In this document: positions 21,561 through 32,210 of the stretch, piece after piece | Layout: the number at the start of each line of letters is the position of its first letter | Position numbering within the stretch: position 1 is the first letter of the stretch | Assembly: GCA_016648135.1 (NCBI GenBank) | Contig: JADDOH010002037.1 | Coordinates: forward strand, 1 to 64,000 | DNA from: Agrypnia vestita | Lineage: Eukaryota > Arthropoda > Insecta > Trichoptera > Phryganeidae | Direction: 5' to 3' | Length of the DNA: 64,000 nucleotides | Made by a program: the position numbers and the translations under genes | The notes under the pieces: generated by a model | What the model was told of the DNA's origin: nothing | Databases searched by the model: none | Seen by the model: only the letters and a program-made list of their open reading frames with translations

Positions 21561-21875
21561 ATTTTTAGAAAGAATTTTGTCTATTGGTTCCTTTTGCGAA
21601 AGCAGGTAACAGCATTATCATTTAAATACTATTTTCTGCAATGGCGCCAGATTAGGTATTTGTGGCATAACAAATTTATTTCTCTTCTTCCTTTCCTGAG
21701 ATAACTTATATCACAATCATTATCATTGTCTTCCAGTAAGAGGGTAAAATATTTTAACTGCTTTTGAATTCTACTAATGTTTGTCTCCTTCTTTTGGACT
21801 TCTTTCCAATTCTTCAGTTTCTGAAGGTCATGATTTGATAAATCCATCAACAGTTACTTATTTGTTGAGTTTTTT
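21561..21875. other. Short spacer, nothing recognised
   Basis: The minus open frame 21629-21850 (Asp/Lys-rich) has no domain I recognise. Confidence 0.2.
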
Positions 21876-22110
21876 TAAAGGTTTTCACGGCCGCTCAGAA
21901 TCTTCTGGTTTGTGTCTTCTAGGGTATTATGCCGTGTTTTTACGACCTTTCTGGAAGAGGTTTCGGATCCCATTACATGGTCCGTCATCAGGGCATGTTC
22001 TTATGAGTTTTGGTGTTGTGGTCTCACAAAAATACATCAGCCCTGATGATGGAGCCTGCAATGGGATCCGAAAATTTACCCAGAGACGTCGTTAAAACAC
22101 GGCATATCAT
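21876..22110. repeat. Third copy of the 20-kb palindromic repeat
   Basis: GGTTTTCACGGCCGCTCAGA and TTATGCCGTGTTTTTACGAC lead to TTTCGGATCCC, then a spacer, then CCTGATGATGGAGCCTGCAA and GGGATCCGAAAATTTACCC. The arms are separated by about 60 bp, and the end of the right arm (AAAACACGGCAT) mirrors the left. The GGTTTTCACGGCCG start is shared with 20022. Confidence 0.65.
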
Positions 22111-22712
22111 TTTTGGTTGTACACTGGCCTCGATGTTTGTTGATATTTCAAAAAATTAATGGTCAATACAACGGTATTCTTGTTAATTATTTCATCACTT
22201 TTTAATTAATATATCGATATTTAATTTTTTAATACAAATTTGATTCACGATTTTTCTTAAATTCCTGTCTTTTCTATATTTTGGAGTTGGTAATAAGCAG
22301 TCTTGAAATTTGTAACCTTCGCTAAACGTTCAACTAAACTTCGGTGCAAGTGCATCCAGCAGTATGCTCTTAAACATATTACACTGAACTAATTATTTTA
22401 TGACTGGCAATTGCGGATGCGACTTCCTGCATCGGGACCTATGGCATAGCCTAATCAGAATTCCATTAGTAATCATTGTGTTTCGGGACATAGTCAAATG
22501 GGAACAGATGAGTTCCCACCAATCTACGACGCGAACAGAACACGTAATGTTGTAACAGTACTGTAAAAAATAAAAATTAATTGGAAAGTTATAGTGCACA
22601 AATTTATGAAAAATAAAAAATTATTCAAAAAAAAAAATTTAAGATAAAAGCGCAATTTCTATTTAGGATTCAAATAATTCTTTCAACGAAGTATACATAA
22701 TATTTTTAATGA
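22111..22712. other. Intergenic, nothing recognised
   Basis: The open frame 22393-22599 (minus) lies over a slightly GC-richer patch but shows no motif. Confidence 0.25.
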
Positions 22713-22985
22713 AGATAAATTATAAAGTCTCACAGAGACGTATATGGAAGTCTTTAATTGGTTTGCCCAGGGCTTACGAGCTGTATGAGAAGGCTTAATG
22801 ATCACTGTATACATACAACGTTCACCGATTTCACCGTAATAACATCCACACACTATCAACATTTTGAAAGTTTTATATATACATTCAAAATTTGAAAACT
22901 TTCATATATTTGAAGGGACTATGCTAAAGACAACTGTAATGTTCTCATGAAATAGTATACAAAGATTTCGCATTTTTTTGTAGTA
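22713..22985 (+). repeat. Family F repeat, copy with extended body
   Basis: Shares with 58040-58320 the blocks TCTCACAG, GCCCAGG, GAACTGTATGAG-like, GGCTTAA.TGATC, ACATCCACACA, TATATTTGAAGGGACTATRC and GAAATAGTATACA in the same order and orientation. The left half equals the arm at 5613-5745. Confidence 0.6.
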
Positions 22986-24744
22986 AATTATTAAACAATA
23001 TTCTTTTTAATGTAGGTATGGATGATATTCTTCCGAATAATTTAACATATGCATTTGAATAGGCAAGAAAATTAATGTTTTCAATTTTTTTTAATCCTTT
23101 TATTATAAACTAGTATATTCATATAGTTCTTCTTCTTCTTTTAATGGACTTATGTGGTGTGTTCTCCATAGTATAACGCCTCCTGTGAGGTTAGAAGGGA
23201 AAGGTAGTACAATTTCGCAAAAATTAATATGAATTTCTGGAAAAGGCTTTGCATGGATTTGCATATATATAATATACAATATAAACAGAATATACATACA
23301 AACATAATATATAATATAAACAGAATTATAACAGAGAAGATAAGAACACAAACACATCGAAAACCGAAGAGTTTTTCAATGTTTAATGTAAAGGATAATA
23401 TTATTATAGGTAGTAATTCGTACGGAGAACATTCCCGTGATAAAAAATAATATTATGTCGGTACATTACATTACACAAAGCAATTTATAAAAAGTTTTTT
23501 AGGAAAAATATCCAAAAGCCAATTGTATAACATTATCTATTCTTCTATTCAAAAAGCCAAGGTAATGAATATGTAAGTACAATGAATACTTTGGTGTTAA
23601 AATATTAGTTGCTACATTTCAGGACGGAAGATAGTCCTTTGAAACAAAATTAAAGCCATCTAAAAACACATTACCAGGAAGACTATAAAAGTTAGTGGGA
23701 TTGTGAATGTGACTACAGGGAGATTATTATTATTACATCTAAAGAAATCCAAAAGAAATAATGATAAATAATTCATAAATAACCCATTAAATTATTTCTA
23801 CTTTGAATCATGTAGCTGATTAAGATTATCATCTAAAGTGAACTGGGTAAAATATTCCCAGTAGTCGGTTCTGCGTCATTAATAAGGGTGAAGTATGAAT
23901 ATGATATTTGGAAGAAAAACAGGCTAAGGGTGGATGTAATGAAGAGGTAACAGAGCGTGAAGGTCGTACGTATCGTTTAACCCCGGCATAAATGCGATGA
24001 AAGTGTAAGATGGCAAGTATATATTATATTGAAACACCCCATAAATTTTCCATTAGATGTTCATATTACGCATGAAGAGCGGGTGGCCAAATTAGTACAC
24101 AGAGTCTAAATTGAGGCGGAAAAATAAACACACTACATAACTACAAGATTAAACTCATCTTAATGTGCATAAGGAGAAAATAATTGATAGAACAAAATGT
24201 TGGTTCGTCAGTTTTGTTTAAATGGAGAAAAAAACATGAAAGGTAATAAAGTAGTTTGTTTGGGAAAGATATAAGACGAAAGGATAAAATAAACACATGA
24301 AAATTAATTGAATTGTGTTAAAACTCCGGTATAATGCGTGACACGAGTTAAACGTCAAGGCTGTACTTAATTATTTTAATATTTATTTTAATAGTGGACA
24401 GTGAATTTATATTTTTTTAACACATCTTTGTATTTTTTCTTGAACCAAGAGATTAATATTATGAAACCGGACTTAAATGACGAAGTAAACCAAAAAGGTG
24501 GCAGAAAAACAACATAAACGTTATATTATTGATGGATTTGGCGATAAACTAAAAGAGATTATTCATGATGAACATTAAATTGGATGGAAAACATAAACTA
24601 TGGTATCCTTTACGTGAGTTAAATATATTTTTATATTTTACTACTTAAGTTTCGAGAGTAACAGAATCTCACATCGACAGGTGAAGTATTAAACTGTACT
24701 TTCAAATATATAATTTTTACATGATTTAGGTGGAAATACCAACA
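22986..24744. other. AT-rich intergenic sequence
   Basis: No gene supported. A duplicated ATATAATATAAACAGAAT-like phrase lies at about 23268-23330. (ATT)n-like sequence occurs near 23725. ORFs at 23103 and 23229 are low-complexity. Confidence 0.3.
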
Positions 24745-24830
24745 ATTAATTGAAAAAAGCGAAGTTACTGGTATTGTTGTAACGGGAATATTGAGAGTAG
24801 AGTTGAAGAGTTAGTGAAAGTAATATTGTT
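24745..24830 (+). repeat. Repeat shared with 30945-31022 (possible LINE 3' end)
   Basis: TTGTAACGGGAATATTGAGA, AGAGTTGAAGAGTTAGTG and AAAGTAATATT recur at 30970-31022 immediately after a recognisable LINE coding fragment. This segment is therefore plausibly the 3' end of the same family. Confidence 0.4.
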
Positions 24831-26506
24831 AATTCTAATCTATTACCTTGCCACTTTATTTTCTGTTCTATATAATATAGGTAGGTACACATGAAAAAAA
24901 ATTAGTACTACGTTTGTGCACGGTCGCTAATTAAAAAAAAATTACCACTAAAGCCACCAATATAAAATTTGTACTCAAATTGTTGTAAAAATATATAGAT
25001 AAAGGCTGTTGAAATAATTTTTTTTAGGTATTAAATCAAACGTATTTATGGACCAATAAAAGAATTTAGAATACAATGGAATTCAACATTTTTAAATATA
25101 CTATATAACATCGCAATAAAATTTTAAATATTCAGGAGAATTCTTTACACAACTTCTGATCTAAGGTTTAATCTAACAAATTTTGGCTCCCACAGTTCCA
25201 ATACACACACAGGTGTATTCACACGTGCACACCCTTGAGAGAGTACGTATTTAATGCGAAGAAGTGCGTAGGCTTTATGTAAATAAGTCTGTGGAGCCTT
25301 CGAGTAAATGACGGCGCGCACCCCCGCTCGGATTTGATGTTAATTCTCCGACACATATCGCCGAAACTTTGACAATTTTCAAAAGTCGTCAAGAAGACTT
25401 CTGGCTGACATGCAATATTGAGTTTACACGACTCGCTCAAAGCTGAAAGCTGAAGATAAATAATATAGTATGAGAAATGGAGCGAATCTAGACGGAGATG
25501 CTTTACAATTTCCTAATACACATCAAAAGAAATTTTGTCAAAATCCATTTTGGTAAATGTAAGAGGTTCGATCAAAAAATACGCCGAATTTTTGAGTATA
25601 AATAAGACTGTATAAATCCAACTGACAGATTTTTTTTGTTAGTTATGTTGTAAGTAAGACAGATGTTACACTGGTCTCTGACATATCTTGACATTGATAG
25701 CCGTACTTAGCAATATTGGGATGTCAAAACTTTATCCCAACACTTAATAGACGAAGATAAAAATAAAAAGTCGGTGGTGTGGTCAGAAGGAGAAAGAAGT
25801 ACATGACGGTCAAACGTCAAATATAAATAGAGTCCAACAATATGTCTCTTTTCTATGGTCCAAAGTGACAATGACAATTTTGCCGTAATTTTACATCAGA
25901 ACGCTGAGGGAGAAGTAATTAATAAGTGCATATGAAATGATCTTTTTTCTATAAGCTTTAAATACAGCATTAGTACTTATTTCATGTAATTTTAGTCGAA
26001 ACAAGAATTGTGAGGTTACGTTTGCGGCGGAGGGCAGCTATCAGACCAGACCGGAGAAATCGGACATCGCAAATAAAGGTTTTTGCTATGAGAGAGAAAC
26101 GTGAAAATATACCAATCTTTTTATTTAAGTACGACGAATACCGAATACCGACGTGTCCCTAGGCCTCGTTTATTTTTTTATTATTTTCGTCTGTTAAGTG
26201 TTGGAATAAAGATATGCATTCCCAATATTGCTATTTTAAGAATATCACAGTTACTATGGAAAAATAGAACATAGATTTCAAAATTTCGGATCAAAAACAA
26301 CACCATTTTGATGCCTCCGTATCAGCCGGACATGGGAATATGAAAAAATATAAAATAAGATTATATGTAGCATTTGATCGACTATATTTTTAAGAATTTG
26401 TGAAATATTATATTCAATGATTTCGTTGCCAATATCAATTCATCAATTTATTTAAAGCTTTGTCATAAAAAATCAATTAAGAATTTCATTTGTTGTCATT
26501 GTGTAG
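24831..26506. other. Intergenic, nothing firm
   Basis: The minus frame 25219-25440 lies in a GC-richer patch (25210-25400) but has no recognisable motif. No repeats with partners were noticed. Confidence 0.25.
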
Positions 26507-26692
26507 TTTTTTTTTTAATAGAGATGCAAACACGAAATACGTGTCACAACAATATTCTTACTATTTTCAAACTAAGCTAAGCACTTGTGCTATGGAAATA
26601 GGACTAACTTACTGGTGTCCTGAAATGGGACTTGAACCACCTAACACTGGATCGCTAAGCGAGTCACAACTACTATGCCAACTAGCTACTTC
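26507..26692 (-). mobile_element. tRNA-derived SINE, family 2, copy 2 (alternate head)
   Basis: The body matches the other family-2 copies (AGTTTGAAAATAGTAAGAAT, CACGTATTTCGTGTTTGC). The head instead reads (minus) TAGTTGGCATAGTAGTTGTG, then GGTTCAAGTCCCATTTCAGG. It has pol III A-box- and B-box-like blocks but is a different tRNA-like sequence from copies 1 and 3. It shares its junction (TTCAGGACACCAG) with copy 4. Confidence 0.7.
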
Positions 26693-26715
26693 CACACCAA
26701 CAAACTACTCGCTGG

Positions 26716-26835
26716 ATTTGTTGTCATGTGGATCTTACGTCGCGTAGGTCTTTTGTTTCATGGGAATTCGTCCCGTGGATCTTTTGAAGTGTGGGCCTTT
26801 TGTCGGTGGACAAAATGTCCGTGAAAATTTAGTCA
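26716..26835 (+). repeat. Array of about 16-bp GGNCTTTTGTC-like units
   Basis: Successive units such as GGTCTTTTGTTTCATGG, GAATTCGTCCCGTGG, ATCTTTTGAAGTGTGG, GCCTTTTGTCGGTGG and ACAAAATGTCCGTG form an imperfect tandem array. The last unit is the complement of the others (GGACAAAATGTCC is palindromic). Such arrays are typical of transposon subterminal repeats. No terminal inverted repeat was found. Confidence 0.5.
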
Positions 26836-27667
26836 TAGAACCATAAGCCTACAACTCGATTATGTGGTGTAATGGCAATAAATCTTCCACAGAAAACGAT
26901 TCGGGTTTATTTAATCGATGCCTGGGTTTTTACAGCAAACGTTTCTAATTTATTTATTTAATTATATGTATATTTAAAGATATATTGTATATTTGAAGAC
27001 AATTTAATTAATATTATTATCTCATTTCAAGTAACGCGTCGTTACACTTGCAGGATATTTGAAGAAGTTATAAAATATTCTGAAAGGATTTTGCCGAAAT
27101 ACCTTTGAAGTCTCATTACTTCTACTTCTATGTTAAAAATTCAGCATAGTCTTAAATTCTTCAGCTCAGCGAGATCTCTTGAAAAATTAACCGGATTCGG
27201 ATAGACTCTAATTCTCGGCTCTTCGTGTGATTTAATTTGACTTCCTCGAGTGGGGTAGTTACCTCACTTCACGCGTGTCCCGGATCTCCATTCACAGGGG
27301 ATGAAAAATTGTAAATCCTTTGAGGGGTGATTTAAAGACTAACAGGCACTCATCAAGCCTACCGCGCTCACCTGGATGTCTGATTTCAAATGTTGAATGA
27401 CTGACACAATATAACTAATTCCGACAGACATCTTGAAGGTATTAATAATTCATTCTGCCCTTTCTTGCCATTAGGGCATGAAAATTTACCGGAAAATGTC
27501 ATTATCGGTAAATCACTGATTTTAATACCGGTGATACTATCACTATATTGTACAAATATTTACACACACACGTCTAAGCGACCGTATTTCTACTGCATTC
27601 GGTCTATTTTCGTTCTTTTTTTGCCCATTCCAGGCTTTACTTCCTTAAATTAAACATTCAAATTTGA
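26836..27667. other. Intergenic, nothing recognised
   Basis: AT-rich with a GC-richer patch at 27230-27400. The open frame 27465-27653 has no motif. Confidence 0.25.
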
Positions 27668-27842
27668 TTAGCTTGTTGGTCTTACGGTTAGGACTCTCGC
27701 CTCGTGATCCAAAGATCGCGGGTTCGAACCTCACTCCAGTCCACCAAGTTAGTCCTGTTTTCATAGCACAAGCATTAAGCTTAGTTTGAAAATAGTAAGA
27801 ATATTGATGTGACACGTATTATGTGTTCGCATCTCTATTTTA
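27668..27842 (+). mobile_element. tRNA-derived SINE, family 2, copy 3
   Basis: This is the best-preserved copy of the family. The head has TTGGTCTTACGGTTAGGA, then CTCTCGCCTCGTGAT and GGGTTCGAACCTC, resembling tRNA-Glu (TGGTCTAGCGGTTAGGA in the canonical gene) and fitting pol III A and B boxes. The body contains AGTTTGAAAATAGTAAGAAT, TGATGTGACACGTATTATGT and CATCTCTATTTT. It directly precedes the palindrome at 27847. Confidence 0.8.
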
Positions 27843-27846
27843 TATA

Positions 27847-27851
27847 CAGTG

Positions 27852-27889
<38 letters not shown>

Positions 27890-28072
27890 TTCACTGTACT
27901 CTAAACTTTCGTGAAGTTCAGTTGCATTATAATCAAGAAGTTAAGTCCAGTTTTTTATTTTTTTTATTTAATTACGTACTGTACGTAAGTAAATAAAAAA
28001 AATAAAAAACTGGGCTTAACTTCTGGATTATAATGCAACTGAACTTCACGAAAGTTTAGAGTACAGTGAAAA
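27847..28072. repeat. Compound palindrome with 91-bp arms
   Basis: 27889-27979 and 27981-28071 are reverse complements with about three mismatches around a single central base at 27980. A nested palindrome, CAGTGAAA-(TA)n-TTTCACTG, occupies 27847-27896 and reuses the arm end. The same AGTACAGTGAAA-type end therefore occurs three times. The arms contain no ORF. This would extrude a long hairpin and is consistent with a fold-back element or a hairpin-templated inverted duplication. Confidence 0.85.
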
Positions 28073-29817
28073 TCATTTGTCTGAAGACAGAATAGTCGCC
28101 AAGGGATATATTATAATCAACATAGTACCGTAATCTTAATTATTGATTTTTGCGATGGTTAGTCTCGGATAAACTTCATTTCCAGATAAATGCCTTCGGC
28201 AAGTATCGTCAAAAATATCATAAACGTCATAAAATATATAAAGTGAAAACAATTTTACAGATATTACTGGCACGTGGAAATTTATCTACGGGTTATTCGG
28301 TAATGAAATTTATTTATTTATATTTACCGGCAAACTGGATTAAGAAAAACTGGTTATGTATGCCCGACTAGTCATGCAGCAATAAGATTTACTAAGCCAG
28401 TTGAACCAGTAGTAACATTTCCGAAAACTAATTTCGAATGTCTGTCTGTCCGTAACTCGCTGGTATAAGGCTGGAATTACAACAAAAACACTAATGATAA
28501 CTAGCCACAATGAGGCCCGGGTGCCGATTGCGACATGTCAATCAGCGCACGACTCGGATTACATGCAAGCGTTGTTAATAATTATTATTATATCTCATGA
28601 TTTTTACGGGTTTACGGCTAGTTCTTGAATAATTTTCTTATGTTTTTACTGCCATGTTCAGTATGTATTATTTTTGTAATAAAATATTTCTTAAAACACG
28701 CGACATATTCGATAGAAATTAATTAAATACTATTCATACCATAATATATCAAAAACATTATCACTTGTCGCGCCATCCGACATTGTTGTTGTTGGAAACC
28801 ATGCACTTAAGTATTTGTGCGGTAGTTTAAATATCTTGTTAATTTTTCCCAATTTTCATTATGTATTTTTTAAAAATATTTTTGATTTTTTAACCACAAA
28901 ATAGGTATTCCTCTAATTTTAATAATATTTTTCATGATTATTAAGTATACATTATACTAATGTCACACAAACTTAGACAATAGATCGGGGTCATTGAGGA
29001 CCTGTTTATAAACTGTTTGTTAAAAATAAAATATAAATTATATCTCCAAAAAAAAAACTAATTACCAGCAATAAAATCTTTATGACTAAAACAAATTGCT
29101 TGCAATTCTCTTATTGCAGAATGGATGGAGTTTTATTCCTTTTTCTATTATGAGCGCTGCCCAGACTCGAGAGAACTATTTTCGAATTAATTCAGTGCTA
29201 CTGCTTTCTTCCAGCTTTGAAAGTGATCCTTTCAAAAAAATAGCCGTTTCCAGAAACGAAATGAAAGGCGTTTTGTTCTTCCAGACCATTCACAGACTGT
29301 TATTCGAAATTTAAAGCAGAAAAACTCGTAAATATAAATGTTGAGAGGCCCTAGTAAAATGCATTTTGAAGATAAAATGTGAATAGTGTGCATCGCGAGC
29401 AGGCATTCCAAATGCTACAATTTGAGACATAAATTAGACATATTTTATTATATTACATAGACAATATTTACAACCTGGCATCGCCAGAGGATAGCTTTCT
29501 TGTGCAGGTATAGATAGATGATAATTTCATATTCCATAACATTTCATTTAAAAGCGCCGAAAAGAAAATGCCAGAAAGAAATAAATTGACCGAAACAAAA
29601 GATCCATCAACGTTCTTTTTCAAAATCTTTTTTCTTAATAAAAAAATTCTTAATGAAAATTAGGAAACATTGAGTAAAAAATGTTGCTATTGGCTTCTTA
29701 TCATTATTTAGTTAAATAGAATTTTGTAACAAAGCTGATGAAAGTGACGTTGAGAACTTATTTATTAAACATTGAAAATAGTCATGACCCCTGAGCGGTT
29801 TAAATAAACAAACTTGC
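28073..29817. other. Intergenic, nothing recognised
   Basis: AT-rich. Open frames at 28150 and 29096 (plus) lack domains. No repeat partners were noticed. Confidence 0.25.
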
Positions 29818-29945
29818 ATCTTTCTTCCTCATCCTTGCACTGTCCCAACTCATTGCCTAAGAAGGCTGATGGGCTCTTCTCGTTCTCAGGCTATATCTTC
29901 TTCAGTTCTGGATATCGCTTTCATCCAGGCTAATGAACCTTTAGT
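29818..29945 (-). pseudogene. LINE C-terminal fragment (RTE-like)
   Basis: Homologous to 36026-36150: CTTCTTCCTGGC/CTTCCTCATCC, CACT.CCCAAACTCA, GGCTCTTCT.GTTCTCAG and GGTATCGCTTTCAT blocks. The 36-kb copy leads directly into QLRWYGHVRR coding sequence on the minus strand, so this is the distal C-terminal part of the same type of reverse transcriptase. Stop codons interrupt it. Confidence 0.45.
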
Positions 29946-30076
29946 TTTATTATTAAAAATATATTAGCTAGTAGAAGATATTAATATTGCTAAAAAAATG
30001 TTTAATGAAGATCAAAACAAACACAAGGGAAAGAGCTTCCATAGTTATTCGTTTTGTACATGTCCAGTCGAGACCT

Positions 30077-30290
30077 AATCAGCCATCAAACAATTAGTGG
30101 CGATTCACCAGCTGCCTTTTCTCCGGAGTTACCAAGACGATACATCATGGTTGTTCTTCTTCTGTTATTCGTAAGACGTATCCAAGCCACCTTAATTGAG
30201 ATCTTTCAATATATATAGACTCCATTTTGAAAGTCTCCCTTATTTCTCACTCAGTTTCACTAGGTTCGTGTTAATGTTACGATGCTACCA
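30077..30290 (-). pseudogene. LINE C-terminal fragment (RWLGHVLR motif)
   Basis: On the minus strand the sequence reads SQLRWLGYVLRITEEEQP and then a stop. This matches the conserved 'LRWLGHVLRM' segment near the C-terminus of many insect endonuclease-RT proteins. It is upstream of, and opposite to, the fragment at 30775-30960. No intact ORF. Confidence 0.42.
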
Positions 30291-30774
30291 TGATTATTTA
30301 CAATAAATTACCATTAAAAAATGAAACTGTATACTTTATAGTCTCATAAAATTTTTTGGACTTTTTAAGGGTTAAAAGGTAAATTAATGCCACCCATATT
30401 ATGTAGCACGGTTTTAAACATGCAAATAAATAAATGAAACATGACACGTGTATGGAAAGGAAGAAAAATAAACATAATAAATTACTTGAATATACAATGA
30501 TTTTAGTCCCGATTTAACTCCTGGGTTTTCTACCTTTTAACGAAATCCAATATAACACTCTGAGTGCTCTTCCCTTTTTATGAATTTTTACCGTACCGTA
30601 ATTTTTAATGGATCAACACTGTAGTGAGATCCATCCCGGGCCACGGCTTTAATCCAGAGATTCCAGGGAACGTTTGTGGTTTCATCCCGTCAGCTCTGGG
30701 ATTACCGGGGCTGATTATAGCAGGGAATTTTTTATTAAATTTCCAATTTTGTATCGTACTTTTTACATGGACGC
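30291..30774. other. Intergenic between LINE fragments
   Basis: AT-rich, with a GC-richer end (30620-30720). The frame 30624-30959 extends over it, but only the part from about 30775 shows LINE similarity. Confidence 0.25.
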
Positions 30775-30960
30775 ACACCGAAAAATTGACAAGGCGACTT
30801 GAGGTTTTCAAGATGTGGATCTACGGAAGATTAATCGAAATAAGCTGGATGGTAAGAGTTACGAATCAAGATGATACGGCTCGAATGAATAAAGAAGTGA
30901 CAACCACAGAATCACGAGATCTTGCGCCTCATAATGCAGGGAAAGGTTGCCGGAATTAAT
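30775..30960 (+). pseudogene. LINE RT fragment (RTE/endonuclease-RT type)
   Basis: The frame reads TEKLTRRLEVFKMWIYGRL, then IEISWMVRVTNQDDTARMNK and E. This closely follows the 'LT..L..RL.AFEMW.YRRML.ISW...VTNEEVL.RMNKE' segment of insect endonuclease-reverse transcriptases. After NKE the frame diverges and stops. The DNA that follows (30970-31022) is shared with 24770-24830. The 5' part of the open frame (30624-30774) shows no similarity that I recognise. Confidence 0.62.
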
Positions 30961-31022
30961 GGTGTGAGGTTGATTGTAACGGAAATATTAAGACAAGAGG
31001 AGAAGAGTTAATGAAAGTAATA
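30945..31022 (+). repeat. Repeat shared with 24745-24830
   Basis: TTGTAACGGAAATATTAAGA and AGAAGAGTTAATGAAAGTAA match the 24.8-kb copy. It lies directly after the LINE coding fragment and ends at the left arm of the 31-kb palindrome. Confidence 0.45.
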
Positions 31023-31150
31023 TTTAAAAAAATAATTTTATTATTTGTTTTAATCAACTTATATATTTATTAATTACACTTATTAATGTCAGTTATTAAT
31101 AAATATATAAATAGATTAAAACGAATAATAAAATTAATTTTTTTAAATAT
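31020..31150. repeat. AT-rich inverted repeat, about 55-bp arms
   Basis: The left arm 31020-31073 (TTTTATTATTTGTTTTAATC core) and right arm 31094-31150 (GATTAAAACGAATAATAAAA core) are near-perfect complements around a spacer of about 20 bp. Confidence 0.8.
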
Positions 31151-31250
31151 CTATCTACAATATTGCTCAACCCATTGAAAAAAAGAGTAATTTTTTCTTA
31201 AAAAAAGCAAAATGATTTTTTAATGACGTTATTAATATATTGGATTAAAA

Positions 31251-31440
31251 TATACTTTGTTTTCGCCACTTTTTTATTGAAAATATCGACATGTTTTAGA
31301 GCCAATGGTCACTTCGTCATGATACAATGAATACTAACAAATCAAATCGAAGTATAGACAATAAAAATAATGTATGGGAAATGATTGAATTATTAAGTAG
31401 TAACATGAAAACAGATTTTAAAGATGACTATTTGTAAATA
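31251..31440 (-). repeat. PLE-like repeat with degenerate hammerhead motif
   Basis: ACTTTGTTTTCGCCAC, then on the minus strand CATGACGAAGTGACCATTGG and CTCTAAAACATGTCG. This is the same layout as 40890-41100 and 54211-54335, including the following GAAGTATAGAC and GTATGGGAAATGA blocks (compare TATTTGGGAGTTG at 41028). Core bases are lost, so it is a relic. Confidence 0.5.
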
Positions 31441-31796
31441 GTACCTGGTTATTCACTGTATTCAAATTACTATAAGCACTTTTACTATAAGTCGGGCCCT
31501 GGAATAAGGATAACTAAGTAAATTAAGTGATGATAGCTAACACGATAGCCAACGTCCGTTGAACAGATGGTCACATGAAAAAGAAGAAGACTTTTTACAG
31601 CTTATCGAAGCAAAACTTCTTTGGGAACACATGACTTAATTCAAGCAAATAAGGGTCACCATGATACGCATACTTTTTACAATACGTACGCACACTAGCA
31701 ATGGTAAAATTGTTGTTTATGCCGGTTACATATGGCACAGTTATTTGAGATTTGCATCTGATTGTATAGATGATTGGTCACTAAAATATAACTTGT
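31441..31796. other. Intergenic, nothing recognised
   Basis: Short open frames only. Confidence 0.2.
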
Positions 31797-31838
31797 GTAA
31801 AGTTTTCTGGGATATTCTACCGTGTATATGCATGAATA
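31797..31838 (+). repeat. Fragment of the 20-kb palindromic repeat
   Basis: GTTTTCTGGGATATTCTACC and GTGTATATG match 20055-20085. Similarity stops exactly where the LINE fragment begins, marking an insertion or recombination junction. Confidence 0.55.
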
Positions 31839-31839
31839 T

Positions 31840-32210
31840 AAAATGCACAAACTTGATTCCCGACGGAAAATATCCGATCTTGTTGTGCTACACAAGATTC
31901 TCAGTGGAGCTATTGAGTCTCTTTCTTTATCTGACATAAATTTTCATGTTAATCCCCGTATAAAAAAAACGTTCTTTAGAATTAACCAGCGTTTTAATAA
32001 TAATGTTGTTTATTATTGTCCTATTACAAGAATATATCGTACGTACAATGCATATTACGGAGAAAGTGTCCAAAATATACAGTTTTCCTCAGTTTGATAT
32101 TGATTAATTTTCTTAGTTTTGCATATGGCTAAATACCTCTTAACTAGTAATAAGGTGTAGTGATATATGTGAGGTATAAAAGCAAAGACAGCAATATTAA
32201 AAAAAAAATA
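31840..32210 (+). pseudogene. LINE RT C-terminus and 3' end
   Basis: The frame 31822-32097 includes KMHKLDSRRKISDLVVLHKI, then LSGAIESLSLSDINFHVNPR and ends QNIQFSSV. The 'RR...DL.FL.KIL.G.IDS..LL..I.F.VP.R' pattern is typical of the extreme C-terminus of Jockey/I-group LINE proteins, after the RT domain. The TGA at 32095-32097 is followed by a roughly 100-bp AT-rich UTR and an A-run at about 32199-32209. It is 5'-truncated, with no catalytic domain. Confidence 0.6.

Noticed and set aside
27847..28072. Rho-independent-type terminator
   Set aside because: The palindrome is far too long, and such terminators do not apply to an animal genome.
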